From Flavobacterium cellulosilyticum (GTDB taxonomy: Bacteria > Bacteroidota > Bacteroidia > Flavobacteriales > Flavobacteriaceae), in NCBI RefSeq assembly GCF_004349355.1, contig NZ_SMFK01000006.1, forward strand, positions 1 through 64,000: a DNA stretch of 64,000 nucleotides, read 5' to 3'. Numbering within the stretch: the first letter of the stretch is position 1; the number at the start of each line of letters is the position of its first letter. Under the pieces are notes generated by a model, which saw nothing but the letters and a program-made list of their open reading frames with translations, was not told the origin of the DNA and ran no database searches. A program made the position numbers and the translations under genes. Shown piece after piece: positions 32,402-40,905 of the stretch.

Positions 32402-33076
32402 ATGTATAAACTTTTCAAAATTATTTTATTGTTATCCTTTTGTATTACTAATGCACAAATTCACGAAATCGGTGGTTTTGCAGGCGGCAGTAACTATATT
32501 GGAGATGTTGGTTCAACAACTTATATTTCACCAAACAAGCCTGTTCTAGGTCTTTTTTACAAGTGGAATAAAAGTCCAAGGCTTGCCTACAGATTTGCAC
32601 TCACAGGAGCATATATTTCTGGATATGACAAAAACTCTAAAGAACCTAGTAGAAATCTACGAGGATATAATTTCACTAATAGTATAAAAGAAGTATCTTT
32701 AGGCCTTGAATTTAATTTTTTTGATTTTAACTTACACGATCCTAAAAGAAAATTTACACCCTATGTGTTTTCGGGTTTAAATTATTTAAGGTATCATGAA
32801 GCTTACGTTTCAACAAACATTAATACAAAAAGAGAAACATCCGGATCCTTAGCAATTCCAATACATTTGGGAGTAAAAACAAATGTGTTACCACATTTTA
32901 TATTAGCTTTTGAGGTTGGAGCAAGGTATACGCTTACCGATAATTTAGATGGCAGCAATCCAAAAGACGAAAGCTTGTTAAAATTTGGAAATATAAATAA
33001 TAATGATTGGTATGTTTTCTCAGGATTAACACTAAGTTATACTTTTGGAAACAAACCATGTTATTGTGTAGATTAA
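32402..33076 (+). CDS. porG: PorG-like outer-membrane protein (DUF6089), T9SS component
   Basis: 224 residues. Signal peptide (about 1-18), then an eight-strand type outer-membrane beta-barrel ('EIGGFAGGSNYIGDVGSTTYI' in two parts, alternating aromatic strands, final 'WYVFSGLTLSYTFG'). The C-terminal 'CYCVD' gives two cysteines after the last strand. In Porphyromonas gingivalis the gene at this same position, directly before uppS-bamA-skp, encodes PorG, which links the PorK/PorN ring to the outer membrane; the assignment here rests on fold plus synteny. The operon ties T9SS ring assembly to the BAM machinery that inserts it. Confidence 0.82.
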   Translation: MYKLFKIILLLSFCITNAQIHEIGGFAGGSNYIGDVGSTTYISPNKPVLGLFYKWNKSPRLAYRFALTGAYISGYDKNSKEPSRNLRGYNFTNSIKEVSLGLEFNFFDFNLHDPKRKFTPYVFSGLNYLRYHEAYVSTNINTKRETSGSLAIPIHLGVKTNVLPHFILAFEVGARYTLTDNLDGSNPKDESLLKFGNINNNDWYVFSGLTLSYTFGNKPCYCVD

Positions 33077-33080
33077 TAAA

Positions 33081-33821
33081 ATGAATTTACTAGAAAAAAT
33101 AGACCTAACTAATTTACCAAAGCACTTAGCCATTATTATGGATGGGAATGGTCGTTGGGCAAAACAAAAGGGGTTAATAAGAGCTTTAGGACATGACAGT
33201 GGTACAAAATCTGTAAAAAAAACCATCGAAAGCTGCGCTAAAATTGGCATTGAATACCTTACATTATATGCTTTTTCTACAGAAAATTGGAAACGACCAA
33301 AACTAGAAGTAGATGCTCTTATGAGAATTTTAATAAAATCCTTAAAGAAAGAGCTAAAAACACTTCAAGAAAACAACATCAAATTAAATGCTATTGGTAA
33401 TTTAGAAAAACTACCAAAATCTGCTCAAAATGAGCTTTTTGATGTTATAAATAAAACAAAAAACAACACCCGAATGACACTAACTCTTGCGCTAAGTTAT
33501 GGCTCTAGAGAAGAATTAGTAAGCGCAATTAGAATCATTAGTGATAAAGTTAAAAATAATATAATTTCAATAGACTCTATTGACGATTCAATAATAAATG
33601 AGCATCTTTACACGCGAAATTTACCTGAAGTAGATTTATTAATACGAACAAGTGGAGAACATAGAATAAGTAATTTTTTGTTATGGCAAATCGCATATGC
33701 AGAATTATACTTTACGGATATATTATGGCCCGACTTTAAAGAACAAGATTTATATGAGGCTATTATTAGTTATCAAAAAAGAGAACGTAGATTTGGAAAA
33801 ACAAGTGAACAAATTAAATAA
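33081..33821 (+). CDS. uppS: Isoprenyl (undecaprenyl diphosphate) synthase
   Basis: 246 residues. Makes the cis-polyprenyl diphosphate carrier for peptidoglycan and LPS glycans. 'LAIIMDGNGRWAKQKG' with catalytic Asp21, 'LTLYAFSTENWKRP', and the C-terminal 'LLIRTSGEHRISNFLLWQ' plus 'YAELYFTDILWPDF' are diagnostic of cis-prenyltransferases. 4 bp after porG. The following bamA frame is open far into the 3' end of this gene, but a start so far inside uppS is unlikely. Confidence 0.97.
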   Translation: MNLLEKIDLTNLPKHLAIIMDGNGRWAKQKGLIRALGHDSGTKSVKKTIESCAKIGIEYLTLYAFSTENWKRPKLEVDALMRILIKSLKKELKTLQENNIKLNAIGNLEKLPKSAQNELFDVINKTKNNTRMTLTLALSYGSREELVSAIRIISDKVKNNIISIDSIDDSIINEHLYTRNLPEVDLLIRTSGEHRISNFLLWQIAYAELYFTDILWPDFKEQDLYEAIISYQKRERRFGKTSEQIK

Positions 33822-33828
33822 TTTTTTA

Positions 33829-36510
33829 GTGTTACAAAAAAGCTTAAAAATAGCCCTTAGTTTTATTATTTTAGGGAGTTTTTCTCAAATTACAGCTCAA
33901 GAAAGAGTACCTTATAATCAAGGAAAAACATATATTCTTGCAAAAGTAAATGTTATTGGCAAAATAAGTTTTAATCCTCAAACCGTATCTACTTTTGCTG
34001 GTCTTGAAAAAGGTCAAGAAATTACAGTTCCTGGCGAGGAGATAAGCAACGCAATTAAAAAACTAGGTAAATTAGGTCTGTTTGATGAAATTTCATTTTA
34101 TATAAATAAGATAGAAAATGACAGTATCTATCTCGACTTACAAGTTGATGAATTACCTAAATTAAATGAAGTTAAAATTGTAGGAGTTAGCAAAAGCAAA
34201 ATTGAAGGATTAATAAAAGACAATAGCCTTACAAAGGGCAAAATTGTTAACGAAAATTTAATAACAACAACAAAACACTACATTGAAAATAAGTATAAAA
34301 AAGACGGTTACTTTAATACTAAAGTAAATATCAACACTGTTATTGACACTTCAGCTGCTAACCAAGTCAATATGATTGTTAAAATTGACAAAGGAGATAA
34401 AGTCAAAATAAAAAAAATAGAATTTATTGGCAACAAAGAAATTAGCGATCAAGCATTGCGTTCTGCAATGAAAGACACAAAACAAAAAAAGCTGCTGACT
34501 TTAAAAGCATCAAAATTTATAAAAGCAAAATACGAAACTGATTTAGAAAAAGTTATTTCTGCCTATAAAGAAAAAGGATATAGAGATGCCAGAATACTAT
34601 CGGATACCGTTGCTTTTGATTCCAACCTGAATGCGATAAATATTAAAATTAAAGTTGAAGAAGGACATAAATATCGTTTTGGAAACATAAAATTCTTAGG
34701 AAACACTGTCTATTCAGACCAAGGACTTAAAGGAATGTTAGGTATCAATAAAGGAGATACTTATAATGGTGTTTTACTAGAAAAAAGAATTGCTGATAAA
34801 TCAAAACCTGATGGAGATGATATTACCAATTTATATCAAAACAATGGATATTTATTTTCAACCATTAATGCAGTTGAAGTAAAAACTGCAAATGACTCTA
34901 TCGATTTTGAAATTAGAATTACCGAAGGTCCAATCGCATATTTCAATAAAATAACAGTTACAGGAAATGACAAAACAAATGACCATGTTATTTACAGAGA
35001 ATTAAGAACCAAACCTGGCGAAAAATACAATAAAGAATTATTGATTAGAACAATACGCGAAATAGGACAGCTAGGGTTTTTTGATCCAGAAACAATAGAG
35101 CCAAAATTTAAAAACGTCGATCCTTCAGCTGGAACAGTTGATATTGAATACCCATTGACGGAAAAGGGTGCAAGTCAGATAGAATTGCAAGGAGGTTATG
35201 GAGGCAGTGGTTTCATAGGAACTTTAGGCTTATCTTTTAACAATTTCTCAGCTAGAAATATATTTAATAAATCTGCATACAAACCTCTACCTATGGGAGA
35301 TGGCCAAAAAGTTTCTTTACGTTTACAAGCAAGCTCTTACTATAGAACCTATAGCGCTTCATTTTCAGAGCCTTGGTTTGGCAAGGTTAAACCTGTAAAC
35401 CTTACTACATCTATTTCTTACACAAGCCAATATTATAATAATTATCAAACCTATCAAGTAGATAAAAGCAAAAGTTTTAATATTCTAACACTTTCCATTG
35501 GAATAAATAAAAGACTTAGTATTCCAGATGATTACTTTGGATTATCACAGTCTATCAGTTACCAACATTATGACCTTCATAATTACAACACTGGATTATT
35601 TACATTTGGAAATGGTGCATCTCGAAATTTAGCTTATACAATTGGACTATCAAGAAGTAATAAAGGAGTAAATCCAATTTTTCCAACTTATGGAGCAGAG
35701 TTTAGCTTGATGGGTAAATTTACATTACCCTATTCCTTGTTTAATGGAATAGATTACGCAACTCTAGGTGAAAAAGAATCATACAAATATAAATATTCTG
35801 GAACATCTTATGTAGGTTCTAATGGTATTGTGGTAAACTCAGGAGATTATTTAGAAAAAATACCATCTTCTACAACTCCTAACCCAAATAGTGTGACAAA
35901 TTTTAATAATGCTGTTGCCGATCCTGCAAAAGTGGACCAAAAGAAATACAATTGGTTAGAATATTACAAAATAAAATTTAAAGCGGATTGGTATACAAAA
36001 GTTTATGGTAAATTAGTACTCCGTTCTTTGGTAGAATATGGTTTTCTGGGTGCATACAATAAAGACAGAGGCGTAATTCCGTTTGAAAGATACTACATCG
36101 GTGGTGACGGAATGGCAAATTATTCAATGGATGGCAGGGAAACAATTGCCTTAAGAGGATATCCAAACAGTTCACTGACTCCAGTTAATTCAACCGGGGA
36201 ATCAATTGGGGCAACAATATATAACAAATATTCGTTAGAATTGAGATACCCAATAACACTAAAATCATCCGCATCAATATATGCATTAACTTTTTTAGAA
36301 GCAGGTTCATCGTTTGATAAATTTAAAAATTACAATCCTTTTTCTTTAAATCGTTCTGCTGGACTTGGTTTAAGAGTATTTATGCCTGCATTTGGGTTAT
36401 TAGGAATAGATTTTGGTTATGGTTTTGATGGATTACCACAGGGTAATGGAACATTAGGAACAAAAGCTAATGGTTGGGAAACGCATTTTATTATTGGACA
36501 ACAATTTTAA
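33829..36510 (+). CDS. bamA: BamA, outer-membrane protein assembly factor
   Basis: About 893 residues. Core of the BAM complex that folds barrels into the outer membrane. Start chosen at GTG 33829, 7 bp after the uppS stop, because it gives a clean signal peptide ('LQKSLKIALSFIILGSFSQ', cleaved after ITAQ). GTG 33805 (17-bp overlap) is the alternative, and ATGs at 33697/33757 would put over 60 bp of the gene inside uppS. Five POTRA-like domains (about 30-430; 'LGLFDEISFYI', 'KYKKDGYFNTKVNI', 'VSAYKEKGYRDARIL'-like, 'NDHVIYRELRTKPGEKYN') precede a 16-strand Bac_surface_Ag barrel ending 'THFIIGQQF'. Extracellular loops in the barrel are long (e.g. residues about 650-710). Confidence 0.95.
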   Translation: MLQKSLKIALSFIILGSFSQITAQERVPYNQGKTYILAKVNVIGKISFNPQTVSTFAGLEKGQEITVPGEEISNAIKKLGKLGLFDEISFYINKIENDSIYLDLQVDELPKLNEVKIVGVSKSKIEGLIKDNSLTKGKIVNENLITTTKHYIENKYKKDGYFNTKVNINTVIDTSAANQVNMIVKIDKGDKVKIKKIEFIGNKEISDQALRSAMKDTKQKKLLTLKASKFIKAKYETDLEKVISAYKEKGYRDARILSDTVAFDSNLNAINIKIKVEEGHKYRFGNIKFLGNTVYSDQGLKGMLGINKGDTYNGVLLEKRIADKSKPDGDDITNLYQNNGYLFSTINAVEVKTANDSIDFEIRITEGPIAYFNKITVTGNDKTNDHVIYRELRTKPGEKYNKELLIRTIREIGQLGFFDPETIEPKFKNVDPSAGTVDIEYPLTEKGASQIELQGGYGGSGFIGTLGLSFNNFSARNIFNKSAYKPLPMGDGQKVSLRLQASSYYRTYSASFSEPWFGKVKPVNLTTSISYTSQYYNNYQTYQVDKSKSFNILTLSIGINKRLSIPDDYFGLSQSISYQHYDLHNYNTGLFTFGNGASRNLAYTIGLSRSNKGVNPIFPTYGAEFSLMGKFTLPYSLFNGIDYATLGEKESYKYKYSGTSYVGSNGIVVNSGDYLEKIPSSTTPNPNSVTNFNNAVADPAKVDQKKYNWLEYYKIKFKADWYTKVYGKLVLRSLVEYGFLGAYNKDRGVIPFERYYIGGDGMANYSMDGRETIALRGYPNSSLTPVNSTGESIGATIYNKYSLELRYPITLKSSASIYALTFLEAGSSFDKFKNYNPFSLNRSAGLGLRVFMPAFGLLGIDFGYGFDGLPQGNGTLGTKANGWETHFIIGQQF

Positions 36511-36541
36511 AACAAATAAAATTTTCTAATACAATAAAGTT

Positions 36542-37780
36542 ATGAGAAAACATATTTTATTAACAATTTTTGCACTGATTATCGCAAACACATTTCAGGC
36601 TCAAACCAGAGGCACAAAAATAGGTTATATTGACATGGAATACATTTTACAAAATGTACCTGATTATAAAGAAGCTCAAAACCAATTAGAACAAAAAGCC
36701 CAGAAATGGAAGCAAGAAATTGAAGTTAAAAAGAATGAAATAGAAAAGTTAAAAGAAGCTCTAAAAGCAGAAAAGGCTTTATTAACAAAAGGACTTATCG
36801 AAGAAAGATTATCCGAAATCACTTTTCTTGAAAATGAAATGTTAGATTTTCAACAAAAAAGATTTGGGCCTTACGGAGATTTAATGACCCAAAAGGCGGG
36901 TTTAACAAAACCTATTCAAGACCAAGTATTTACTGCCATACAAGATATTGCTGAAGCTAAAAAATATGATTTTATATTTGATAAAACTTCGGATTTAACG
37001 ATATTGTTTGCTGCAAATAGATTCGACATAAGCGATCAGATTATCCGAGTATTAAACCGAGTTGAAAAAAGAGAACAACTGACAAAAAAACAACTCAAAG
37101 AGGAAGAAGCAAAAGAACAGAAACAAGATGCGATTGATGAGAACCCAGCTTTGGCAGGCAGGCAAAAAGCATTAGATGACAGAAAATTAGCTAGAGATAA
37201 AGCAATTGAAGATAGAATATTATTACAAGAAGAAAAGAAAAAAGCTGCCGCAGACAGAAGAGCACAAATCCTAGCTGATAGAGAAGCTAAAAAAACAGGA
37301 ACATCTACAGCAGTTCAAAAAACCGCAACTCCTTCAAGTAATGAAACTGACAAAGAAGCAGCAAAATCAGCTGCTGCAGAAGCAAGACAAAATCAACTAG
37401 ACGCAAGAGCTAAGGTACTGGAAGATAATAAAAAAGCATTAGAAGAAAGAAGAAATAAAATTCTTCAAGATAGAGAAGATGCAAAAAAAGCAAAAGAAGA
37501 ACAATTAAAAACAACTTCTACAACCAATAAAAATATTGAACCAATAAAAACTGGCACGATTTCTGAAAGCAATAAAACAGAAGAAAAAACAATAGTCAAG
37601 GATACAATTATAGAAAATAGCAAAACTCCAACTGAAATTGCTAGAGAAGAACAAATTGAAAAAAGAGCTAAAATAATAGAAGACCGTAAAAAAGCATTAG
37701 AAGATAGAAGAAATAAAATTCTTCAAGATAGAGAAGATGCAAAAAAAGCCAGAGAAGAACAATTAAAAACAACAAAATAA
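36542..37780 (+). CDS. Skp/OmpH-family periplasmic chaperone with a long repetitive tail
   Basis: 412 residues, more than twice the usual Skp length (about 160-170). Signal peptide (about 1-20), then a normal OmpH/Skp core (about 25-175: 'IGYIDMEYILQNVPDYKEAQ', long coiled coil, 'YDFIFDKTSDLTILFA'). After it comes a very charged coiled tail (about 190-412) made of units of the type 'KALEERRNKILQDREDAKKA'. Two units are nearly identical at DNA level (37430-37515 and 37688-37774). Skp holds unfolded barrel proteins on their way to BamA, consistent with the place after bamA. The tail's role is unknown. Confidence 0.9.
   Translation: MRKHILLTIFALIIANTFQAQTRGTKIGYIDMEYILQNVPDYKEAQNQLEQKAQKWKQEIEVKKNEIEKLKEALKAEKALLTKGLIEERLSEITFLENEMLDFQQKRFGPYGDLMTQKAGLTKPIQDQVFTAIQDIAEAKKYDFIFDKTSDLTILFAANRFDISDQIIRVLNRVEKREQLTKKQLKEEEAKEQKQDAIDENPALAGRQKALDDRKLARDKAIEDRILLQEEKKKAAADRRAQILADREAKKTGTSTAVQKTATPSSNETDKEAAKSAAAEARQNQLDARAKVLEDNKKALEERRNKILQDREDAKKAKEEQLKTTSTTNKNIEPIKTGTISESNKTEEKTIVKDTIIENSKTPTEIAREEQIEKRAKIIEDRKKALEDRRNKILQDREDAKKAREEQLKTTK
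37430..37774 (+). repeat. Near-identical internal repeats in the long skp gene
   Basis: The about 86-bp segment 37430-37515 recurs at 37688-37774 with only a few substitutions (e.g. GAAAGA versus GATAGA), and a third, older version lies around 37155-37240. This indicates recent in-frame duplication of the coiled-coil unit. Confidence 0.8.
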
Positions 37781-37810
37781 AATACCAATAATTAATTAAT
37801 ATTTAAAACG

Positions 37811-38311
37811 ATGAAACAAATCAAAACTTTACTAATTGCTGCAATACTTATTATAGGAGTCAGCCAATCTATTAATGCACAAGCAAAAACTGCTCATGTT
37901 GATGTAAACGACATTATGTCAAAATTGCCAGCTATGCTTGACGCTCAAAAGCAACTTGAAAAATTAAGTACAACTTATGATGCTGACTACAAAAAAATGG
38001 CAGAAGAATTTCAAACAAAATTAAAAAAATACGATGCTGAAGCTGCGACAGTAACTGAAGTTATAAATGCAGATCGTCAAAAAGAAGTTCAAGATATGCA
38101 AAAAAGAATCCAAGATTTTGGACAAAATGCACAAAAAGAATTACAACAAAAACAAGAAGACATCACAAAACCTATTTATGAAAAAGTAAGAGCTTCTATT
38201 CAAAAAGTAGGTAAAGCAAAGGGTTTTCAATATGTTCTTGATGGATCAACTCTTTTACTTGCTGATGGACCAAACTTGACAGCAGATGTGAAAAAAGATT
38301 TAGGTTTCTAA
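37811..38311 (+). CDS. Skp/OmpH-family periplasmic chaperone, standard length
   Basis: 166 residues. Signal peptide (about 1-23, 'SQSINAQ'), short beta strand 'KTAHVDVNDIMSKLPAM', a central coiled coil rich in Lys/Gln/Glu, and the closing 'GFQYVLDGSTLLLADG'. Trimeric Skp-like holdase for outer-membrane proteins. Lies 30 bp after the long paralogue and is followed by a strong terminator (38331-38370), which ends the porG-uppS-bamA-skp-skp operon. Confidence 0.93.
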   Translation: MKQIKTLLIAAILIIGVSQSINAQAKTAHVDVNDIMSKLPAMLDAQKQLEKLSTTYDADYKKMAEEFQTKLKKYDAEAATVTEVINADRQKEVQDMQKRIQDFGQNAQKELQQKQEDITKPIYEKVRASIQKVGKAKGFQYVLDGSTLLLADGPNLTADVKKDLGF

Positions 38312-38330
38312 AATCCTTTCTTATACTAAT

Positions 38331-38370
38331 AACCGCCCACCAAAATATTTGGATTGGGCGGTTTTTTTTT
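38331..38370 (+). terminator. Terminator of the bamA/skp operon
   Basis: AACCGCCCA.CCAAA / TTTGG.TTGGGCGGTT stem, GC-rich for this genome, followed by nine T. Confidence 0.92.
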
Positions 38371-38404
38371 AATATAAGTTTTAGGAAATTTAATTTGTAG
38401 TACT

Positions 38405-38412
38405 TAACTTTG
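38405..38412 (+). promoter_or_regulatory. -7 promoter box (TAACTTTG) of murI
   Basis: Matches TAnnTTTG. Only 5 bp separate it from the murI ATG, so the transcript would be leaderless or nearly so. No TTG is obvious at -33. Confidence 0.5.
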
Positions 38413-38417
38413 AATCT

Positions 38418-39194
38418 ATGGATGACAATAGACCTATCGGAATTTTTGACTCAGGAATTGGGGGGACATCCATATGGGCTGCTATACATAAATTACTTCC
38501 TAACGAAAAAACCATCTATTTAGCTGACAGCAAAAATGCTCCTTACGGCCAAAAGTCAAAAGCTGAAATTATCACCCTTAGCATAAAAAACACTGATTTA
38601 TTACTTACTATGAATTGTAAGTTAATTGTAGTTGCTTGCAACACTGCAACTACTAATGCGATTCAAGAATTACGATCTAAATACACGCTTCCATTTATAG
38701 GAATAGAACCTGCGATTAAGCCCGCAGCTACTAATTCAAAAACACAAAAAATAGGTATTTTAGCTACTAAAGGAACTTTGAACAGTGAACTTTTCAACAA
38801 AACTGCTGAGATGTTTCAAAATACAAAAATTATTGAGCAAGTTGGCTACGGTTTAGTTCAACTTATTGAAGAGGGCAAAATCAATTCACGAGAAATGAGT
38901 AAATTACTTCGCTCCTATCTCGCTCCAATGATAGAAGCAGATATTGACTATCTTGTATTAGGATGCAGTCATTATCCTTATTTAATTCCACAAATAAAAA
39001 AGATACTTCCTCCAAACATTCAAATTATTGATTCTGGAGAAGCTGTTGCTAGACAAACTTATGCAGTGTTAAAAGATAAAGTAGGATTTACAAATAGCCC
39101 CGAAAATGAAGCTGTATTTTATACAAACTCCAATACAAAAGTACTTTCTAATATACTTGAAAACAGGTATACAGTAATTGAAAAAGACTTCTAA
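38418..39194 (+). CDS. murI: Glutamate racemase
   Basis: 258 residues. Provides D-glutamate for peptidoglycan. 'IGIFDSGIGGTSIWAAI' at the N terminus, catalytic Cys74 in 'VVACNTATTNAI', second catalytic Cys183 in 'LGCSHYPYL', and 'NAPYGQKS'. It sits after the skp terminator with its own promoter box very close to the ATG, but the order bamA-skp-skp-murI is conserved in Bacteroidota. Convergent with the gamma-carbonic anhydrase-like gene. Confidence 0.96.
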   Translation: MDDNRPIGIFDSGIGGTSIWAAIHKLLPNEKTIYLADSKNAPYGQKSKAEIITLSIKNTDLLLTMNCKLIVVACNTATTNAIQELRSKYTLPFIGIEPAIKPAATNSKTQKIGILATKGTLNSELFNKTAEMFQNTKIIEQVGYGLVQLIEEGKINSREMSKLLRSYLAPMIEADIDYLVLGCSHYPYLIPQIKKILPPNIQIIDSGEAVARQTYAVLKDKVGFTNSPENEAVFYTNSNTKVLSNILENRYTVIEKDF

Positions 39195-39204
39195 AAAATT
39201 GGAT

Positions 39205-39723
39205 TTACTCTTCAGTTTTGTACCAACCGGAATACATTACATAATTATTTGCAATACGTCCTATCTCGCCAGCAAAATCCGATTGATTAATGTCCTTAAC
39301 TTTCTTAGCTGGAACTCCCGCATAAATACTGCCGGACTCCACTATAGTGTTTTGAGTTACTACAGCGCCAGCTGCAATAATTGAATTACTTTCTACAATA
39401 CAATTATCCATAACAATTGCACCCATCCCTATTAATACATTATCGTGTATCACACAACCATGAACCATTGCATTATGCCCAATTGACACATTATTACCAA
39501 TAATTGTAGGGTGTTTTAGATACGTACAATGAATAATGGCTCCGTCCTGTATATTTACTTTATTGCCAATAGTAATAACATTAACATCACCCCGAATTAC
39601 TGCATTAAACCAAATACTACACAAATTACCAAAGGTAACATCACCAATAATTGTTGCGTTATCGGCTACATAACAATCCTCAGGTATAAAAGGTGTTTTT
39701 CCGTTTAAGGTTTTAATTAACAT
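39205..39723 (-). CDS. Gamma-carbonic anhydrase-like left-handed beta-helix protein
   Basis: 172 residues with hexapeptide repeats throughout ('IIGDVTFGNLCSIWFNAVI', 'NVNIGDGAIIHCTY'-type turns). Three histidines in 'AIIHCTYLKH', 'SIGHNAMVHGC' occupy the zinc positions of the trimeric gamma-CA/YrdA/CaiE group. The fold and metal site are clear, but many members have no measured carbonic anhydrase activity, so the enzymatic name is provisional. Cytoplasmic. Downstream of the PorP/SprF gene on the same strand with a 24-bp gap. Confidence 0.9.
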   Translation of the reverse strand: MLIKTLNGKTPFIPEDCYVADNATIIGDVTFGNLCSIWFNAVIRGDVNVITIGNKVNIQDGAIIHCTYLKHPTIIGNNVSIGHNAMVHGCVIHDNVLIGMGAIVMDNCIVESNSIIAAGAVVTQNTIVESGSIYAGVPAKKVKDINQSDFAGEIGRIANNYVMYSGWYKTEE

Positions 39724-39747
39724 AGGTAAAAAGAATTAAATTTCGAA

Positions 39748-40746
39748 CTAATTAATTGCCGGACAATTACATTCATACTTTTCTTTACTACAAAACAAAT
39801 CGACTCCTAATGTGATTTGATGAAAACCACCTGAAGCAAAATTAACTGGGCCAGATAAATAGGAATAGGTATAAGCAAACATAAACTTACCATAATTCAT
39901 ACCAACAATTGGCGTAATGTATTGAAGTTTCTGAGAAGAAACTCCATTACCACTAAGATATTGAGCGCCATCAAAACTTCTACGATAGGACAAAACAGCC
40001 CAAAGTCTACCAAAATCAAAACTCTTATAAGCTTTCATATTCAGGTCAATCGCTTTTTCTTTAGTTTTATCAACATATTGAAATAAAATAGAAGGTTCCC
40101 ATAATATCTTGTATTTATCTCCAAAAACATAACCTGAACTTAATAAAAATTTTCTTAAATTATCACTTTCATATTCGGTGTAAATTTTTCTTCTTGTTTC
40201 AATTGCATTTTTTACTGTTCCGTGAACATAAAAATCTAAAAAATTATAAGATGCACCTATATCAAGGTTGAAATAAGATGCTTTTTGAACAATCGTTCCA
40301 TTTATAATTGGATCATAATCACCTGATTGCAAAAACGCAGTTTCATCTAAATTGCTTTGAATAAAATCAGCACTTATACCGAATGATAATTGATTTAAAT
40401 CTATATTATCTCTTGAAAACATCAAATGATGAGCATAAGTTAGCTTCATTCCTGACTGAGAATGATATCCGTTTTTATCATTAAATAAAATAATACCAGC
40501 ACCCGATTTTTCAGAAATTCTTCCATTAAAACTTGCCGTTTGCAATGCCGGCGCATCTTCTTGCCCAAACCATTGTTTACGAGAGGTAAGTCGTATTTTA
40601 GCACAATTTGCAGCCCCAGCCATTGATGGATGAATTAAGTAATAATTATCCGATAAATAATCAGAATATACAGCAATCCCTTCTTGAGAAAAAGAATATT
40701 GGCTTATTATGAAAAATGCTATTAAAAACTTAACTTTATGAATCAT
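39748..40746 (-). CDS. PorP/SprF-family T9SS outer-membrane protein
   Basis: 332 residues. Signal peptide (about 1-20), then the PorP/SprF N-terminal signature 'YLIHPSMAGAANCAKIRLTSRKQW', 'TASFNGRISEKSGAGIILFND' in part, and a 14-strand-type outer-membrane barrel. It ends with 'CSKEKYECNCPAIN', giving three Cys after the barrel. Family members pair with T9SS type B substrates to hold or export them (SprF with SprB). Here no type B partner is adjacent; the nearest is the lectin/Ig protein at 9.9 kb, so any pairing is speculative. Confidence 0.9.
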   Translation of the reverse strand: MIHKVKFLIAFFIISQYSFSQEGIAVYSDYLSDNYYLIHPSMAGAANCAKIRLTSRKQWFGQEDAPALQTASFNGRISEKSGAGIILFNDKNGYHSQSGMKLTYAHHLMFSRDNIDLNQLSFGISADFIQSNLDETAFLQSGDYDPIINGTIVQKASYFNLDIGASYNFLDFYVHGTVKNAIETRRKIYTEYESDNLRKFLLSSGYVFGDKYKILWEPSILFQYVDKTKEKAIDLNMKAYKSFDFGRLWAVLSYRRSFDGAQYLSGNGVSSQKLQYITPIVGMNYGKFMFAYTYSYLSGPVNFASGGFHQITLGVDLFCSKEKYECNCPAIN

Positions 40747-40879
40747 AAAAAAAAATTAGATTGAGATTACGTTCCATTGAATTTAACGTAAAAAAGAATG
40801 TTTTATTTAAAAATTACAATTTAAAGTTAAATTACTCTTTAAAAAATCAAATATAGGTAATAGTAGAAAATAACTTCGT

Positions 40880-40887
40880 TAAATTTG
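40880..40887 (+). promoter_or_regulatory. -7 promoter box (TAAATTTG) of the Nfu gene
   Basis: Matches TAnnTTTG, 18 bp before the ATG at 40906. No TTG at -33. Confidence 0.5.
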
Positions 40888-40905
40888 TAAAAAATTAAAC
40901 CGACT

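Noticed and set aside
33697-33828. bamA start deep inside uppS
   Set aside because: It would add a charged stretch before a normal signal peptide; starts at 33805 or 33829 place the signal peptide at the N terminus.
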